Shown piece after piece: positions 1-9,480 of a stretch of DNA of 22,657 nt. The stretch is taken from contig JABVXV010000599.1 of the NCBI GenBank assembly GCA_013365325.1, positions 1-22,657 on the forward strand, given 5' to 3'. The DNA comes from Dipetalonema caudispina (taxonomy: Eukaryota; Nematoda; Chromadorea; Rhabditida; Onchocercidae). Both the position numbers and the translations under genes were made by a program. The notes beneath the pieces are model-generated. The model did no database searches. It worked only from the letters and a program-made list of their open reading frames with translations, and was not told the DNA's origin. Position 1 is the stretch's first letter, and every line of letters starts with the position of its first letter.

Positions 1-120
<120 letters not shown>

Positions 121-212
121 ATCGGCAAGAAGAGGATTAGACAGATGAGGACAATATGGATGGACAACAGAGGATAGGGACATCGACCTTCAACATTACT
201 ACTATCCAATCT

Positions 213-306
213 TAATTATTATTATTATTATTGTTATTATCGTTATTACTATTATTCGTTATTTTCATTGTTATTGTTATTAACATCATCATTATCATCA
301 TCATTT
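213..306. repeat. Degenerate TTA/TTG/TCA trinucleotide tract
   Basis: Repeats of ATT with G and C substitutions, drifting to ATCATC. It is roughly complementary to the (AAT)n at 1-120, so the two could pair across the GC-richer spacer at 121-212. Confidence 0.85.
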
Positions 307-1401
307 CGATGTCAATTTCATTTCCTTTTTTATTTTCTCCTTCTCTGTTTCTCTTTTTAATAGCCTAATTTTATACATTATTGGTGTTATTATGGTGATC
401 TAATTTATGTCGTAATGTCACATTTGTATATTAGTAATTTCATTATTTATAATTCAAAGCAAAAAAAAAAAGAAAACAACCAAATAAAAAAAAAAGAGAA
501 AGAGAAAAAGAAAGAAAAATTGTTATATAGTTTTTTTTGCTATACATCAATATGCATTATTATTTTATACATGGAAAAGCTTTTTGAATTGTTAAATTCA
601 TGTTTTCAATTAGTAAAAATTATCAAATTATTTTTAATTAGTTTTAACTGCAAGAATTTCAGTTGCTAAAAGTTTTAGCAATTCAAATATTAAAAACTGA
701 ACATAACAAAACTTCAGCATTTTTTTTAGATATCGTAATATTAGTTACAAATTTATCATTTTATGAAATGCATAAGAAAGAAACAAAGACGCTTTCAAAA
801 CGCTATAAATTATTGATTTTAATTTCAATCGAATTCAGTGAAATGTTAAACTAACATTGAAATATATTTACAAATTATATAACTTCGCAAAAGAACAGTG
901 CTTCTTTTATAACAAATACAAAACTATCAATGAACAGATAATTATTTTATTATTTTGAAATGGTGCTACATTCTTCGTGATGATATCAATCATTTGGTTC
1001 AATAATATGGCTGATTAAAAACTGATCCAAAACATTGGTACCATAATTAAATTATCAATAAATATGTATAATTTCACAAATATTATAATAAGTTATAGTT
1101 AACATTTATTATTTGTCACAGAAATTACTAATAATGTCTGCGATAGTTGAAAGGAATAAGATTAAAAATACTTCCACAGAATTACATCATTTAATTGTTT
1201 GCTTATTACTTACCACTTTTTCAAATTTATTTTACAATTTTTATTTTGAAAGAGAAATTTCGAAAAAAAAAAAAGAGAGCGATCATTGCAACACATAATT
1301 TAGTAACATTCATCCATCTGCCCGTTCTACTTTCACCTTTACCGATCTTTAATTTGATTTGATACAAACGAACGAATGCGCAAATGAAATATTAACGACC
1401 G

Positions 1402-1413
1402 TCTGTCGACAGA
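1402..1413. repeat. Perfect 12-bp palindrome TCTGTCGACAGA
   Basis: Lies in a patch with several CpGs inside otherwise very AT-rich DNA. It could be a site for a dimeric DNA-binding protein; nothing more can be said from sequence. Confidence 0.8.
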
Positions 1414-1804
1414 TGCACCTTTTTTTTTTTTTTCATTTTTTTTTCTTAAATTTTCAAATAATAATACTATACCATTGAAAGAAAAGCATATTAAAATATT
1501 CATTTCTTTATAACATTCTTTAAATTAGAGCATATTTTTCCTTTTCTTTTAAAAAAAAAAATTAATTTCATTTTTCGGAAAATATTTTATTTTGTTTTGA
1601 AATAAATAAATATATTTATTGTTTTATTTGCACACATATATATATGATGTATGTAATAATAATAATGTATGTAATTTTACTTGCATTGTTTTATTATGTA
1701 ATTTATAATTGTATTAGCATAAACAATATGTTTATTGTACATATGTTGCTATGTCAATAAAAACAATCAATAATAAATTATTATCAGATAGAGAAAAGAT
1801 AATA

Positions 1805-1810
1805 TTTATT
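1805..1810 (-). terminator. Possible polyadenylation signal AATAAA for the homeobox gene
   Basis: The first canonical AATAAA seen on the minus strand downstream of the stop codon (TTTATT on plus), about 515 nt after the stop. Nearer variants exist (TATAAA about 66 nt after the stop, CATAAA near 2070), so the real 3' end may be closer. Confidence 0.3.
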
Positions 1811-2323
1811 TCAACTTATTGTGCATCATTTTGTACACAAAATGGATGATGTATAAGCTAAAAGCATATTAAATGAAGCTTTAAAAAAAAAAAAAAAAAA
1901 AAAAAAGAAAAATCACAGCTGCAAATTACAAACACGTATCAGAAAATGAAAAAGAACATTATATGGTATAAATATTGTAAACTTTTGATTAATTAATTAA
2001 ACATTTAATTTTTTTTCAACAAGAACTTATGATATTTGTATTTTGAAAAATAAAGACAAAAAGAAATTTATGTACTAAAATATTAGTCCTCTATCTTTTA
2101 AATTGAGTGGATGAATTTGAATTATGAAATACAACAGATAAATTTCATTCATAAGAAATTTTTAAAGTTTTAGACATCATAGCAATAAAACATTTAACAG
2201 AATAAATTTTAGGATTAATTAATAGTAACAATCAATAATGAATAAGATAATTTATATGGAATGATCCAAGAAACAAGTAAAATGGTAATTTTCAAAAAAT
2301 TTCTCACAAAAAAAAAAAAAAAA

Positions 2324-2801
2324 TCATTTCGGTTCAGGTGATTTCACTTCAACATTACTTAGAGGTGTTGTCGATTTGGATGGTTCTGCTTTTGATCTTT
2401 CCACTGATACTGGTATTGGTGGACTTTGAACCAGATTTAAGGTAAAACTTGAAGTAGGTACTTGGAATGGAAACATTGCTAGCGGTAGAGATGTTATCGG
2501 CGATCCAGTAATCACCGTACTCGTTGCTGATGACGAAGGTGCTATCGGAGATGGTGGTGCAGCTGATACCGCAAGCGGTACAAACGATGTAGATGGTGGT
2601 AAGCTGTTATGTGTTGCAGTGGATAGGCCAAGTGGAAGAGGTGTCGCTTGAAGCGGGAAAAGTCTTGGATGATTTAGCGCATTAGCTGCCATATAGTTGG
2701 CCCAGTAAGGATTGGTACGTAATAGTTGCTGAATTGCGGCAACATTCGATGCTTCATTCAACAGATCCATTCCAACGGCTGCCTGTCTTTTCCATTTTGT
2801 C
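2324..2801 (-). CDS. ceh-30/ceh-31: Exon 4 (last) of the Bar homeobox gene, end of homeodomain and C-terminal tail
   Basis: Follows acceptor TTTATAG; its first G completes Arg53, then TKWKRQA ends the homeodomain. Next comes [12 protein letters not shown], the Bar-type conserved extension (compare AVGLELL in vertebrate and fly Bar proteins), then [11 protein letters not shown], which I associate with nematode members. The last 120 or so residues are rich in Pro, Ser, Thr and Ala with hydrophobic spacers and end in a charged KSPEPK. Stop TGA is at 2326-2324. This exon is clearly GC-richer than its surroundings, which supports coding. A run of A on the plus strand follows directly after the stop. 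Confidence 0.93.
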
Positions 2802-5800
2802 CTATAAATTTAATTTGTTTGGAATAAAAATTTTAAATCCAGAATTTTCATTTCAAAATTCTTAGTTTAAACACTATTTAATACAATTGAAATCTAGTTG
2901 CAATTATCATATTTGTTAATCCAATGAACATGGATTTTTAATTATCCCAATAGATCATATATCATGCAGAAAGTGATAATAACAGTATCCATCCATTGCT
3001 TATGAGTAAATTAATAATTTAAATCAAATTAACCGATGGTTTAGTTTCAAAAATTTAAACTTTCCGTTTCCTTTTTTTTTCATCTTTAAATTGATAATGA
3101 AGAAAATAAATGACAAATTTTGATAGATTTATTAACTGAGAGTGACTTTTTGTCATCAAATAAAAAGTGATGTATTTGCTTGAATGCTCTCAGTTTACAT
3201 TAACAAATAATTTAGTGTAAAGAGAGGAAAGGGGGGAGGGAGGGAGGGGGGGACAAAAGAGATGGTACCCAAGAAATAGGAGACATTAACCCTTCCCCCC
3301 CCCCCCCCTCCTCTCTCTCTTCCTCTTTACTAATATATATTCTTCATCTAATCCTTGCTTTGCTTTTGTTCATAATTTTATGGTACAATGAACATTTTTA
3401 GAGTGTTAAAGTCTGCTAACTACCTTTTCAACCTTCCACTAATTTCATATCATTTTCTTTCTCCCTCTCTTTTAACAAATAATAGCAAAATTAATAGAAG
3501 GAAGGGAGAGAAAAGGAGAGAAAAAGAGAGAAACAAAAAGGAAAAAAGGTATTATTTTATAAATAGGAACAAAAATAAAAATAAAAAATTTTACAGTAAT
3601 TTTTGAAGGATACGGTATATAGAAGTATTGAAATGACCAATCAAGATCCTATTTCAGTATGTATAAATATGGTACTTTTGTTTTCTTTAAAATTTAAACA
3701 AGATTTGATGTAAGAAATATAGCAATTTAAATACATGTGAAAGGATAGTAAATTAGTAGTTAATTGGATTACTTTGATTTTTTTTTTTTCTTCAAAATAC
3801 ATAAGAATATTTTAACTTCAAATCAGTTTTTTTCTTGCAATTATTCTATTTAAGCTTTTCAACTAATAGACTTAAAATATAGCAAAAGTTTATTTTTCAA
3901 AAAGTTTTTGTTGATGATGATTTGATAGGAAAAATTTTAATGCAATATTATCGTTAAACAAATTTTGTTTATCTGTTTTAATGAGTAATAAGTAATGGAA
4001 ATATTTCATAATGATATCTTTTAATAATTACTATTATTTAAAATTATCTGCTAAATCAATATTATTTATGCTATTGGAAAGGAGAAAGAAAGAAAAAAGA
4101 AAACACGAAATTAAAAAGTAATTTTAAAAAAAAAGTCGATTACCGCCGATTTTGATACCATGTCTTCACTTGAGTATCCGAAAGACCCATCCGTTGAGCT
4201 AAATCCATCCGATCTTGGACACTCAAATATTTCTGCTTATCAAATGTTGCTTCTAATTCCTAAAAATTTCAAAAAAAAAAGATCAAAAAATAAGTTTACA
4301 CAAATTTTACAAAATTACTAAATTTTAACAAAAATAAAATATGCATTACCTGTAGTTGTTTATCAGTAAAGATTGTCCGTGCTTTCCGAGCTTTTTTACC
4401 ACATCCAATTGAGGAATGAGAATGTGGACTACAACCGGAACGATGTGATTCCGTTGACCCGCTTCGTTCATCCTCACCCAATGATGATAATTCTAAATTA
4501 ATCAATAATATTTGATTTGCTACGGTTTTTATAAAAAAAAATTTTCTCCTTTGTTTTTGTTTTTTTTTTTTTTTTTCTTACATTAATTTTCAACTTTTAG
4601 AAGAATTGGAAGAAAAGTAATTATGCAGCTAAAAATTAAAAAAAGCTAAACGATATGGTGAACTATTTTCTTTGTTTTTCTTTTTCACTTATTTCAAAAT
4701 AAGTTCTTTTATTATTTCACCAAATTCTTCTTTTCACTTTTTCCTTTTCGTTACTCTTTTATTTCTTCAATTAAAGAAGTTTTTATTTGTCTATTTACTG
4801 TTGATAAATATTTAATTGATAAGATAATTAAATAAAAACATTCAAGCAAATTAATTGAAAAAAATTAAGGAAATAACTTTCGAATATAATTAAATTGAAA
4901 TTTGTTAATTTCAATATGATGTAAAAATAATTTTCCATTTAAGGTTTTGAAGTTTTAACCGATAAGCTATGATTTTTTCCTTTTCCCTTTCTAATCCATC
5001 TATTTTACTTTATTTTCCACTCTCACTCCCTCTTTCTCTCTCATCAATTCAATTGGTATTATCCCGAAAACTGAAAATGGATATGGTTCAAATCAAATAA
5101 TAATAACAATAACAGGTAATAATAGCTAACTGAAGAAAGTATTTGAAGATAATTAGTAAAACGAGTAATGAGCAAATCTCATCATTTATACTATCTAATA
5201 ATCCGTTTTGTTAATCCTAAAACAATTGTAATAAAAAAACTCCCTCTTACTAATTCTTTCATAACTAACAATAATTTTCTCACCTTCGTCTACTTCCGTT
5301 CAATAAAATTAATTTTTCATTACTTAATCCAAACTAAGAAGAAAAAGAAAAATGAAGTGTTGCAGATTAAAAGCATAATAATCCCATTGCAAAAACCCTT
5401 CAAATGATCTTTTCATCCGTAATTTTCCATCTTCCATCTGCCCTGAATGCTTACAATTTCGATAATCCATTTAGAAGACTAAGAGCAATGATTGGTAGTA
5501 ATCCTAATGAACAGCTTATAAATTAGTTATTACTAAGAACAGACTAATAAGGGAAAGAGAAAGGAGGGAGAAAAAAAAAAAAAAAGAAAGATAAGAAAAG
5601 GTTTGTTAATAGTCAGGTAATGCTGAATAAAATCAGGAAAGAGATATTTTCCGCTTCAATACCACTAAATTGCGGTTAGATTCAGACAAAAATAAGCTAT
5701 TAACATTTCATTGCTTTAATTATATTAATACCGTAATGAAGAAAATTATCGTTTTCACCAATTTTCTTTTTTTTTTTTTTTTTTTTTTTGCCAGTAATTT

Positions 5801-6712
5801 TTATCATTAAGTAATTTTGTAAAGTTTATGCTAAAATTGTATTGAATAGACAAGATTGAATTAATAATTAAAGAGATAAGGCATTGATGATTGGATGAGA
5901 CAGGTGTTAAGTGAATAGCATTATTACCTGATTATATTGGTAAGCTTAACATCCTGATTGATTGCTATTACTTAGCAGAAATAATATGACAAATATTTAT
6001 CTATTTGATGCAATTATTGAATTTTGACAAAATAACGATTACGGTAGAATATATATGAGCAAATTCTTGAAATTTTAGATTTTAATGCTTTTATTGAGCA
6101 ATTAGAAAAAATTTACTTTCATGTATTATTGAAATCGAAGAAAACTACCATAATCTTGCAATTATTTTTCAAAATCTAAACTTATCTGTTAATTTTTACA
6201 ATGAAACGAAACTTGGGTCGAATAAATTATGTGCAGTAATTAATCTAAAAAAATTGCCACAGAGTTGAAACTATTATCGTTTTAATTTTCATAAATTAGA
6301 TTCCGAAAAGCCAAAATTGCTAATCTGAATACTAAATTTTTTATTGTTTCGGAAACAGAAGAACTAAAGAGTAAATTTTTGAAATCAATTAGAAATGATA
6401 TTAACAAAATTTGAAGTTTTAACTTTTATAATATATTTTAAAAATTACAAACTAACATATTTCAAAGTAATACTAACCATTTTCTCCGCTTGTATTAGCT
6501 TTATCTTCATTTGAATCAAGAATGTCAGAAATTCGGAAGCTACTGTTACCCGAACTATTACTGCTATGTAAATTGCTAGATGTGGAAACAATTTTTCCAG
6601 CATTACTGCTTTGAGTACCGGATGTTGTATTTAATAATGCTATCGTTGCCGGATCCACTACACTATACGCAAAAGTATTCATCATCAATTGTCGTGGATC
6701 CAATAGATTCAT
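2324..6712 (-). CDS. ceh-30/ceh-31: Bar-class homeodomain transcription factor, CEH-30/CEH-31-like, 4 exons, 323 aa
   Basis: Spliced minus-strand gene: exons 6712-6478, 4492-4350, 4259-4144 and 2801-2324 join into one 972-nt frame ending in TGA. Seen: residues 59-65 FRISDIL, an FxIxxIL repressor motif; residues 81-112 acidic/Ser-rich then basic; residues 113-172 a complete homeodomain with Arg5, Phe8, Leu16, Phe20, Trp48, Tyr49, Gln50, Asn51, Arg53; residues 173-323 a Ser/Pro/Thr-rich tail starting [13 protein letters not shown]. Thr47 and Tyr49 (TWYQNRR, not WFQNRR) plus [10 protein letters not shown] in helix 1-2 are Bar-class signatures. Known for the family: DNA-binding nuclear repressors in neurons; C. 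elegans CEH-30 protects male CEM neurons from programmed death and is controlled by TRA-1 and UNC-86, and FIL/eh1 motifs recruit Groucho (UNC-37). Inferred: same molecular role here. C. elegans has tandem ceh-30 and ceh-31; only one homeodomain is visible here, so I cannot say which it matches. The true N-terminus may lie further upstream. Confidence 0.93.
3134..3195. repeat. Nested inverted repeat in intron 3
   Basis: Outer arms AACTGAGAG (3134-3142) and CTCTCAGTT (3187-3195) are perfect 9-bp complements. Inside them ACTTTTT (3145-3151) pairs with AAAAAGT (3162-3168). The spacing is asymmetric (2 against 18 nt), so the whole would form a bulged hairpin in the pre-mRNA. Confidence 0.75.
3212..3333. 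repeat. G-rich/C-rich imperfect inverted repeat with G-quadruplex potential, in intron 3
   Basis: The left arm runs from TTAGTGTAAAGAGAGG into G6-A-G3-A-G3-A-G7 (3231-3252). The right arm has C3-TT-C14 followed by TCCTCTCTCTCTTCCTC and TTTACTAA. The arms are roughly complementary around a 37-nt loop. Four G runs with 1-nt loops on the plus strand are the most stable class of intramolecular G-quadruplex motif. On the gene's strand the transcript carries the G14 arm first and the C-rich arm second. Confidence 0.85.
4144..4259 (-). CDS. ceh-30/ceh-31: Exon 3 of the Bar homeobox gene, homeodomain residues 15-53
   Basis: A 116-nt exon between acceptor ATTTTTAG and donor CGGCG|GTAATC, phase 2. It encodes the rest of helix 1, helix 2 and most of recognition helix 3: [38 protein letters not shown] and two bases of Arg53. 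It holds Leu16, Phe20, Leu40, Val45, Trp48, Tyr49, Gln50 and Asn51. The exon has no start codon of its own at its 5' end and is recognisable only through the homeodomain and exact phase match on both sides. Confidence 0.93.
4260..4349 (-). other. Intron 2 of the homeobox gene (90 nt)
   Basis: Runs from GTAATG to ATTTTTAG, phase 0, interrupting the homeodomain between residues 14 and 15. Its short length and T-rich 3' end are typical of nematode introns. Confidence 0.92.
4350..4492 (-). CDS. ceh-30/ceh-31: Exon 2 of the Bar homeobox gene, linker and homeodomain residues 1-14
   Basis: The exon follows acceptor TTGATTAATTTAG; its AA joins the G of exon 1 to make Glu79. It encodes an acidic/Ser-rich linker ([19 protein letters not shown]), a Cys/His/Ser segment, the basic KKARKAR arm and TIFTDKQLQ, the start of helix 1. 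The donor is CAG|GTAATG, phase 0, splitting the homeodomain between positions 14 and 15. Without the splice the frame runs into a short hydrophobic read-through and stops. Confidence 0.92.
4493..6477 (-). other. Intron 1 of the homeobox gene (1985 nt)
   Basis: Runs from GTTAGT to TTTAG, phase 1. It is AT-rich with long T runs (5761-5789, 4557-4577 on the plus strand) and no reading frame of interest. I searched by eye for the GLI/TRA-1 core TGGGTGG, which controls ceh-30 from an intron in C. elegans, and did not find it here on either strand. Confidence 0.88.
6478..6712 (-). CDS. ceh-30/ceh-31: Exon 1 (first in-frame ATG) of the Bar homeobox gene
   Basis: Encodes residues 1-78 plus the first base of codon 79. 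The frame opens [14 protein letters not shown] and contains Asn/Ser/Thr-rich sequence, then [12 protein letters not shown] at 59-70, which is the FIL/eh1-like motif. It ends at donor AATG|GTTAGT, and reading on would hit TAG at once. Upstream, AG at 6720-6719 (TTGATTATTGTAG) leaves a leader of only AAGGTA before the ATG. That is typical of SL trans-spliced nematode mRNAs, but the frame stays open through AAG GTA, so a cis-spliced upstream exon is also possible. Confidence 0.85.
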
Positions 6713-6718
6713 TACCTT

Positions 6719-6733
6719 CTACAATAATCAAAA
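6719..6733 (-). promoter_or_regulatory. Splice acceptor just upstream of the start codon (cis or SL trans-splice site)
   Basis: The minus strand reads TTTTGATTATTGTAG and then AAGGTAATG. A 6-nt leader between acceptor and ATG is what nematode spliced-leader mRNAs typically show. No SL RNA gene is visible in the window, so which donor is used cannot be told from sequence. Confidence 0.45.
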
Positions 6734-7015
6734 TTAGATACTTTATTACTGATTAACAAATTTTGATAATATATTTTATCGAAGCGTTGATTGGTTAAAA
6801 AAGTGTGAGATGAAAATTATGATTAATTCATAAATGTCTTTCCGTTAAACAGGAATTATTGATCAATTTGCAAAGTTTTGCAAAAACATTATGCAGAAAT
6901 CAAACTAAATAATGAAAAACTGGAAGTAAATAAAAACTTGTCAATTCAAAAGTCATCGAAGTGATGAAATTATTTACTCACAACGTATTTTTGAGATGGC
7001 AACAATATTCAATAC

Positions 7016-7030
7016 CTGATACAGTAGCAT
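7016..7030 (-). other. Candidate upstream start exon (ATG CTA CTG TAT CAG) for the homeobox gene
   Basis: On the minus strand ATG at 7030 gives M-L-L-Y-Q and then a good donor CAG|GTATTG. The codon phase is 0, which matches exon 6718 (AAG GTA ATG), so splicing out 7015-6719 (297 nt) would extend the protein by MLLYQKV to 330 residues. A pyrimidine-rich CATTCTAATCAG acceptor lies about 25 nt upstream of the ATG and could accept a spliced leader. The unspliced frame is a short hydrophobic stretch of about 38 codons. CAG|GT pairs are common by chance, so this is a hypothesis; the alternative is direct trans-splicing at 6718. Confidence 0.25.
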
Positions 7031-7034
7031 TTGA

Positions 7035-7042
7035 CCAATCAG
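7035..7042 (+). promoter_or_regulatory. CCAAT-box-like site (CCAATCAG)
   Basis: Matches the NF-Y type CCAAT(C/A)(A/G) motif about 320 nt upstream of the ATG, in reverse orientation to the gene; CCAAT boxes often work in either direction. It overlaps the leader of the candidate upstream exon. Confidence 0.25.
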
Positions 7043-7789
7043 AAAAAGAAGTAAACTGATTAGAATGAACTGATGGTCGAATTCACGATTTTATAATTTT
7101 TCCTTGTATATTTTTAAATTAATCCATTAAATCTATCTTCTTTACTAGATTTAAAATTCAAAATTCTCAGTTATGTTTCCATTTGATTTTGCATAAATTT
7201 ATCAAAATGTAACTTGCTGTATTTTCCAATATTACTTGCTACTGGAAATGAGATTTACTTGATGCAAATTTGTTTAATTTTATATTTTTTCCGAACATAA
7301 AACATTTTTGCTTGAGAAAATATTTCGATAATCAATTTTCATCATTACTATTTCATTTATTTTATAAAAGGAATCAAAATTCGAATGACTTAATAAAATT
7401 GCCCAATAATTTATCACAACTAATGCTTATTTAGTTTGCAAAAGGAATAAAAATTTGAATAAATTATTGAAATTATTCAATGGAATAATGAAAAAAATTA
7501 CTTAATTGATAAAATTCCAACAAATATTGTGCATCACTATGCCTTATTTTTGATTTATATATACATAATACATAAATATGGGGCAAGGTAGTGGTAAAAA
7601 TAATTGAATGAAAAATTGTGACTTTTTCTTTTCAAGTAAATGATACATAGTTTCTACAGGTGACAGCTATTATGTATTGTCGCATGGTTGACACTTTTCA
7701 AAATTTGCAGCTTATTTTTTTTTTTTTTTATTAAGTGGCAAATTAACCAATATTTTAATAACAAGTTTAACTATGAATTTTTTGCTCTA

Positions 7790-7990
7790 TTTTGCTTTCC
7801 CTCCCCTCTTTCTCCCTCGATACTACTTCTCCCGGTTCATTCATTTCCCCCGCCGATTATACCATACATCTAAACTTTGCGATCGTTTTACACACATATC
7901 ATCTCAACATACATTATGCATTTATTATCTGCAACAGACTGTGAATAAAATTACCAACCGGAATGTATAATCAACCTCATCAGATGTGCA
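7790..7990. promoter_or_regulatory. GC-richer island upstream of the homeobox gene, possible regulatory element
   Basis: Pyrimidine-rich CCCTCCCC and CCCCCGCCG runs stand out in the AT-rich flank. ATTATGCAT at 7913-7921 fits the POU-type WWTATNCAT consensus, and an E-box CAGATG lies at about 7981-7986. UNC-86, a POU factor, activates ceh-30 in C. elegans; a link here is inference. Two overlapping open frames in this stretch have no recognisable content. Confidence 0.3.
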
Positions 7991-8381
7991 TTTACAATAA
8001 GCTATTAAAAAATTTCAGTTTCTGAAATTTCACAAAATATCAATGTTTTTTTTTGTTTTTTATAATTTTTAGCAATACAAATTTGTAATTTCTTCTTACT
8101 TACATAACAAGCAATTTTTTCACCTTATAATAATATTTTAAAATATTGTTTGATTATTATAGCTTGTAAAAGCATAAATTACCGCTTATCAGCTTATAAT
8201 TTTTGTCGGTATATTTTCAAATCTGATTTTTTTTTTCAAACATATTTTTTGAAATATTTCCATAATATTATTTAAATTTTAAAATAGATATTGGAAAATT
8301 TGCTTATGCTTAAATATTTAAATCCAAATTCTATTCTAATCTTTAATTAAAGATGACTTAATAATCCAAAAAAAAGTGGTG

Positions 8382-8431
8382 GTCAATTTAGGGCAGTACA
8401 ATTTACTATTTAGGAGTCAATTTAGGGAAGT
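8382..8431. repeat. Direct repeat, two copies of GTCAATTTAGGG(C/A)AGT, period 34
   Basis: Copies at 8382-8397 and 8416-8431 match at 15 of 16 positions. The first is preceded by GTGGTGGTC, which resembles the GLI/TRA-1 target TGGGTGGTC at 7 of 9 positions. Confidence 0.8.
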
Positions 8432-9109
8432 GCTTTCTTATTATTTTTCCTCATTGTAAAGATTGAAAAATTATGTGAAGTGAGAAAATTGTTGGTTTCT
8501 ATGCAATCAAAAATTTATTCATAAAATGATAAAACTTGCTGAGATAATTCATTTCTTTGCATCGACATATTATAATGTAAAATTTACAATTATTTAAATT
8601 AAAACTGCCAAATTACGATTATGATTCAAATTTCAATATATTATTTCGCATTTATTTAACATATTGTTAATTACCTACTTGTGTACCTACTTATCCTATC
8701 ATTTATTTATTTAATGAAATAGCAAATGATAAGATAAGGTATTTGTTAGATTAAGTAATCAATGGGATCAAATACTATTTATATCTCTTATTTGTACCTT
8801 AATTACTAAATGAAGAAAAGAAAAAGAAATTTTGAAATGAAGAAATTATATGGAAAAGAATCTTACAATGTATTTTTCCATCATTCTTTTACTAATTTCT
8901 TATTTCTCCTCCATTTTCATTTTAATGCTATTTTTCACTTATTACCATTGTCTACAATGATTTAATTAGTTTACAAATTAATTTTAGAAGCCTTTAGTTA
9001 GTGAAATTCTTCATTTAGGGAAGAATTTAAGAATGAAACGAAATTTTGATTTCCATCATGAAAGTATCAAATAAATCCTAAAATAAACTTAAAATATATG
9101 AGAATCATT

Positions 9110-9445
9110 AAATATAAGCAAAATCCGGATCAGACAATAAAATACCGGATAAGGAACGAATAATAGAGGAAGAGAAGAGAAGCTGATCGAATCACCGTAA
9201 TGGTGGGGATGTGATGGGACATTTTGGGGTGGGACAATAGAGACAGACAGACAGACAGACACATACACACACAATACATCTAATAGGAGAACGAATCATT
9301 TTGATTGCCATCATTTTTGGGACTAATCAGCCATTACAATGTCGCCTATTGGCTATTTTGTTCATTTCAGGGTGGAGCTCTTTCACATTTTATCTCAATC
9401 ATTTGCATACATACATTCACGTACGTTACGTTACATTCACATATA
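9110..9445. promoter_or_regulatory. GC-richer island with microsatellites, possible regulatory element
   Basis: Contains ATCCGGAT and ACCGGATAAG (ETS-like cores), TGGGG runs, (AGAC)5 at 9241-9260 followed by a CA-rich tract, a CCTATTGGCT inverted CCAAT, and two direct copies of TACATTCAC (9412-9420, 9432-9440) with three ACGT motifs between or beside them. The minus-strand frame at 9274-9089 starts inside the AGAC repeat and has no recognisable domain. Confidence 0.25.
9239..9275. repeat. (AGAC)n and CA-rich microsatellite
   Basis: Five perfect AGAC units, then ACATACACACACAATAC. Confidence 0.95.
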
Positions 9446-9480
9446 TCAATAGATGTTTGGTATTATTAAAATCAAATTAT

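Larger units (their letters stand above)
307..2323. other. 3' flank of the homeobox gene, no gene recognised
   Basis: AT-rich non-coding sequence. It holds a purine-rich A/G tract at 460-525, poly-A of 24 at 1883-1906, several T tracts, and a GC-richer patch at about 1310-1420 that contains the 12-bp palindrome TCTGTCGACAGA. Open frames such as 415-669 and 663-854 are Lys/Ile/Leu-rich, lack any recognisable domain, and look like chance. Confidence 0.7.
2802..4143 (-). other. Intron 3 of the homeobox gene (1342 nt)
   Basis: Runs from GTAATC to TTTATAG, phase 2, splitting the Arg53 codon of the homeodomain. It contains two neighbouring inverted repeats (3134-3195 and 3212-3333), the second with extreme G and C runs. 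The rest is plain AT-rich sequence with A/G-rich stretches near 3500-3550. Confidence 0.88.
6734..7790. other. Proximal upstream region of the homeobox gene
   Basis: AT-rich and without a recognised gene. It contains the candidate start exon at 7030-7016 and a CCAATCAG box at 7035-7042. The promoter probably lies in or beyond this stretch, but no clear TATA or initiator can be assigned, as usual for trans-spliced nematode genes. Confidence 0.5.

Noticed and set aside
415..854. Two plus-strand frames in the 3' flank
   Set aside because: Lys/Ile/Leu-rich, partly from an A/G tract; the second lacks an ATG start, and neither has a recognisable domain.
7688..7970. Two overlapping plus frames
   Set aside because: Made by a T tract and a pyrimidine-rich stretch; better explained as a possible regulatory island.
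9089..9274. Minus frame with Cys/Val start and Pro/His-rich middle
   Set aside because: It begins inside the AGAC/CA microsatellite and has no homology that I recognise.
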